Shown here: piece by piece, positions 5,036-5,467 of the stretch
Numbering within the stretch: the first letter of the stretch is position 1
Layout of the letters: every line of letters starts with the position of its first letter
DNA from: Deltaproteobacteria bacterium
GTDB lineage: Bacteria; Desulfobacterota; DSM-4660; Desulfatiglandales; Desulfatiglandaceae
NCBI GenBank assembly: GCA_021159825.1
Contig: JAGHDR010000411.1
Span: 1-5,467, forward strand
Length of the DNA: 5,467 bases
Direction of reading: 5' to 3'
The notes under the pieces: model-generated
The model's input: only the letters and a program-made list of their open reading frames with translations
What the model was told of the DNA's origin: nothing
The model's database searches: none
Position numbers and translations under genes: made by a program

Positions 5036-5064
5036 CTCCAGACCGAAAACGCTACGGTCCGGAG
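5036..5064 (-). terminator. Hairpin terminator of the DUF5320-type gene
   Basis: On the minus strand CTCCGGACCG pairs with CGGTCTGGAG as a 10-bp stem with a 9-base loop, followed by the T-rich tail ATTATCTCTTAT. It lies 31 nt after the stop of the DUF5320-type gene. In minus-strand RNA the fifth pair is G-U and the stem is unbroken; in plus-strand RNA the same position is an A-C mismatch, supporting action on minus-strand transcripts. The T tract is imperfect. Confidence 0.62.
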
Positions 5065-5095
5065 AAATACCGTCATTGCCAACTGACCGGTTTGT

Positions 5096-5461
5096 TTAGG
5101 TTTCGGCAGTTCCGTCCAGTTCCACCATGCGTTTCCGGATGTTGTCAAGGGACGTTGTCATTGAATCCACCTGAGCCTTCAGCATGCTGAGTTCATCCGC
5201 CGGGTTCATAGGGTAAGCCGCATCATACCGGGGGGCGTTCCCCCATGCAGGGTAACCGCCGGCCCTGCCAAACCCTCTGCTGCCGTATCCCCGGCCTCTG
5301 CCGAATCCGGCGCCGAAACCCCTACCAAAGCCATATCCACGACCAAATCCCTGCCCACCATAAACCGGCTGAGCCGCCGCACCAGGGGCTGCACAATAGC
5401 CGCGCCCGCCGCCGGTCATGGATCCTGCCCCCATGGGTCCTGTTCCATCAAATCCAGGCAT
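5096..5461 (-). CDS. DUF5320-type glycine-rich protein
   Basis: A 121-residue protein with the N-terminal signature MPGFDGTGPMGAGSMTGGGRGYC (1-23) typical of DUF5320-type small proteins, which in anaerobes are often found near NifX/NifB-like dinitrogenase cofactor and Mrp-type ATPase genes; their function is unknown. Residues about 35-75 are low complexity, built from Gly, Phe, Arg and Tyr (repeats of GFGRG and GRGYG). The C-terminal third, ADELSMLKAQVDSMTTSLDNIRKRMVEL (88-115), is a predicted coiled coil that probably oligomerises. One cysteine (C23). No signal peptide or membrane span. The start codon is 6 nt from the window edge, so its ribosome binding site and promoter are not visible. 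A hairpin terminator follows, so it is probably not in the regulator's transcript. Confidence 0.88.
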   Translation of the reverse strand: MPGFDGTGPMGAGSMTGGGRGYCAAPGAAAQPVYGGQGFGRGYGFGRGFGAGFGRGRGYGSRGFGRAGGYPAWGNAPRYDAAYPMNPADELSMLKAQVDSMTTSLDNIRKRMVELDGTAET

Positions 5462-5467
5462 ATATAC

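Overview
The window reads as a chromosomal iron-acquisition locus from a strictly anaerobic bacterium, most likely a Desulfobacterota (delta-type sulfate reducer) or close relative. That placement is inferred from the company the genes keep: feoAB, a DtxR-family regulator, a DUF2325 protein and a glycine-rich DUF5320-type protein. No marker gene fixes the taxonomy. Base composition is moderate and even. I found no tRNA, rRNA, CRISPR array, transposase or attachment site.

Every supported gene lies on the minus strand, so transcription runs from high to low coordinates. In that order: a DUF5320-type Gly/Arg-rich protein (5461-5096) ending in a rho-independent-type hairpin; a 266-base intergenic region with the regulator's promoter and operators; a DtxR/IdeR/MntR-family repressor (4829-4248) with a hairpin plus T8 tract after it; a small protein with a suspicious C-terminal extension (4095-3580); a 420-residue coiled-coil DUF2325 protein (3679-2417); a 70-residue orphan (2388-2176); a 134-residue STAS-like protein with a cysteine-rich tail (2122-1718); feoA (1583-1359); and feoB (1362 to the window edge, first 454 residues only).

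The best-supported new observation is regulatory. The promoter regions of feoA and of the regulator gene share one layout: a block AAAAAGCTTGACA (containing a perfect TTGACA -35 hexamer), then two imperfect TTAG-N6/7-CTAA boxes whose left ends are exactly 19 bp apart. The left boxes are near-identical (ATTAGTCATCCCTAACAC and GTTAGACACCCCTAATAC). The simplest reading is that the DtxR-type protein represses itself and feoAB when ferrous iron is plentiful. Its metal-site residues look mixed: an Asp where MntR has Asp8, but a Cys where DtxR has Cys102.

Between the two promoters sits a group of three or four little-known genes (small protein, DUF2325, 70-residue orphan, STAS-like/Cys-rich protein). 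They are closely packed and co-directional, and the last one contains the feo promoter in its final codons. Their function is unknown; a role in iron sensing or handling is inferred from context only.
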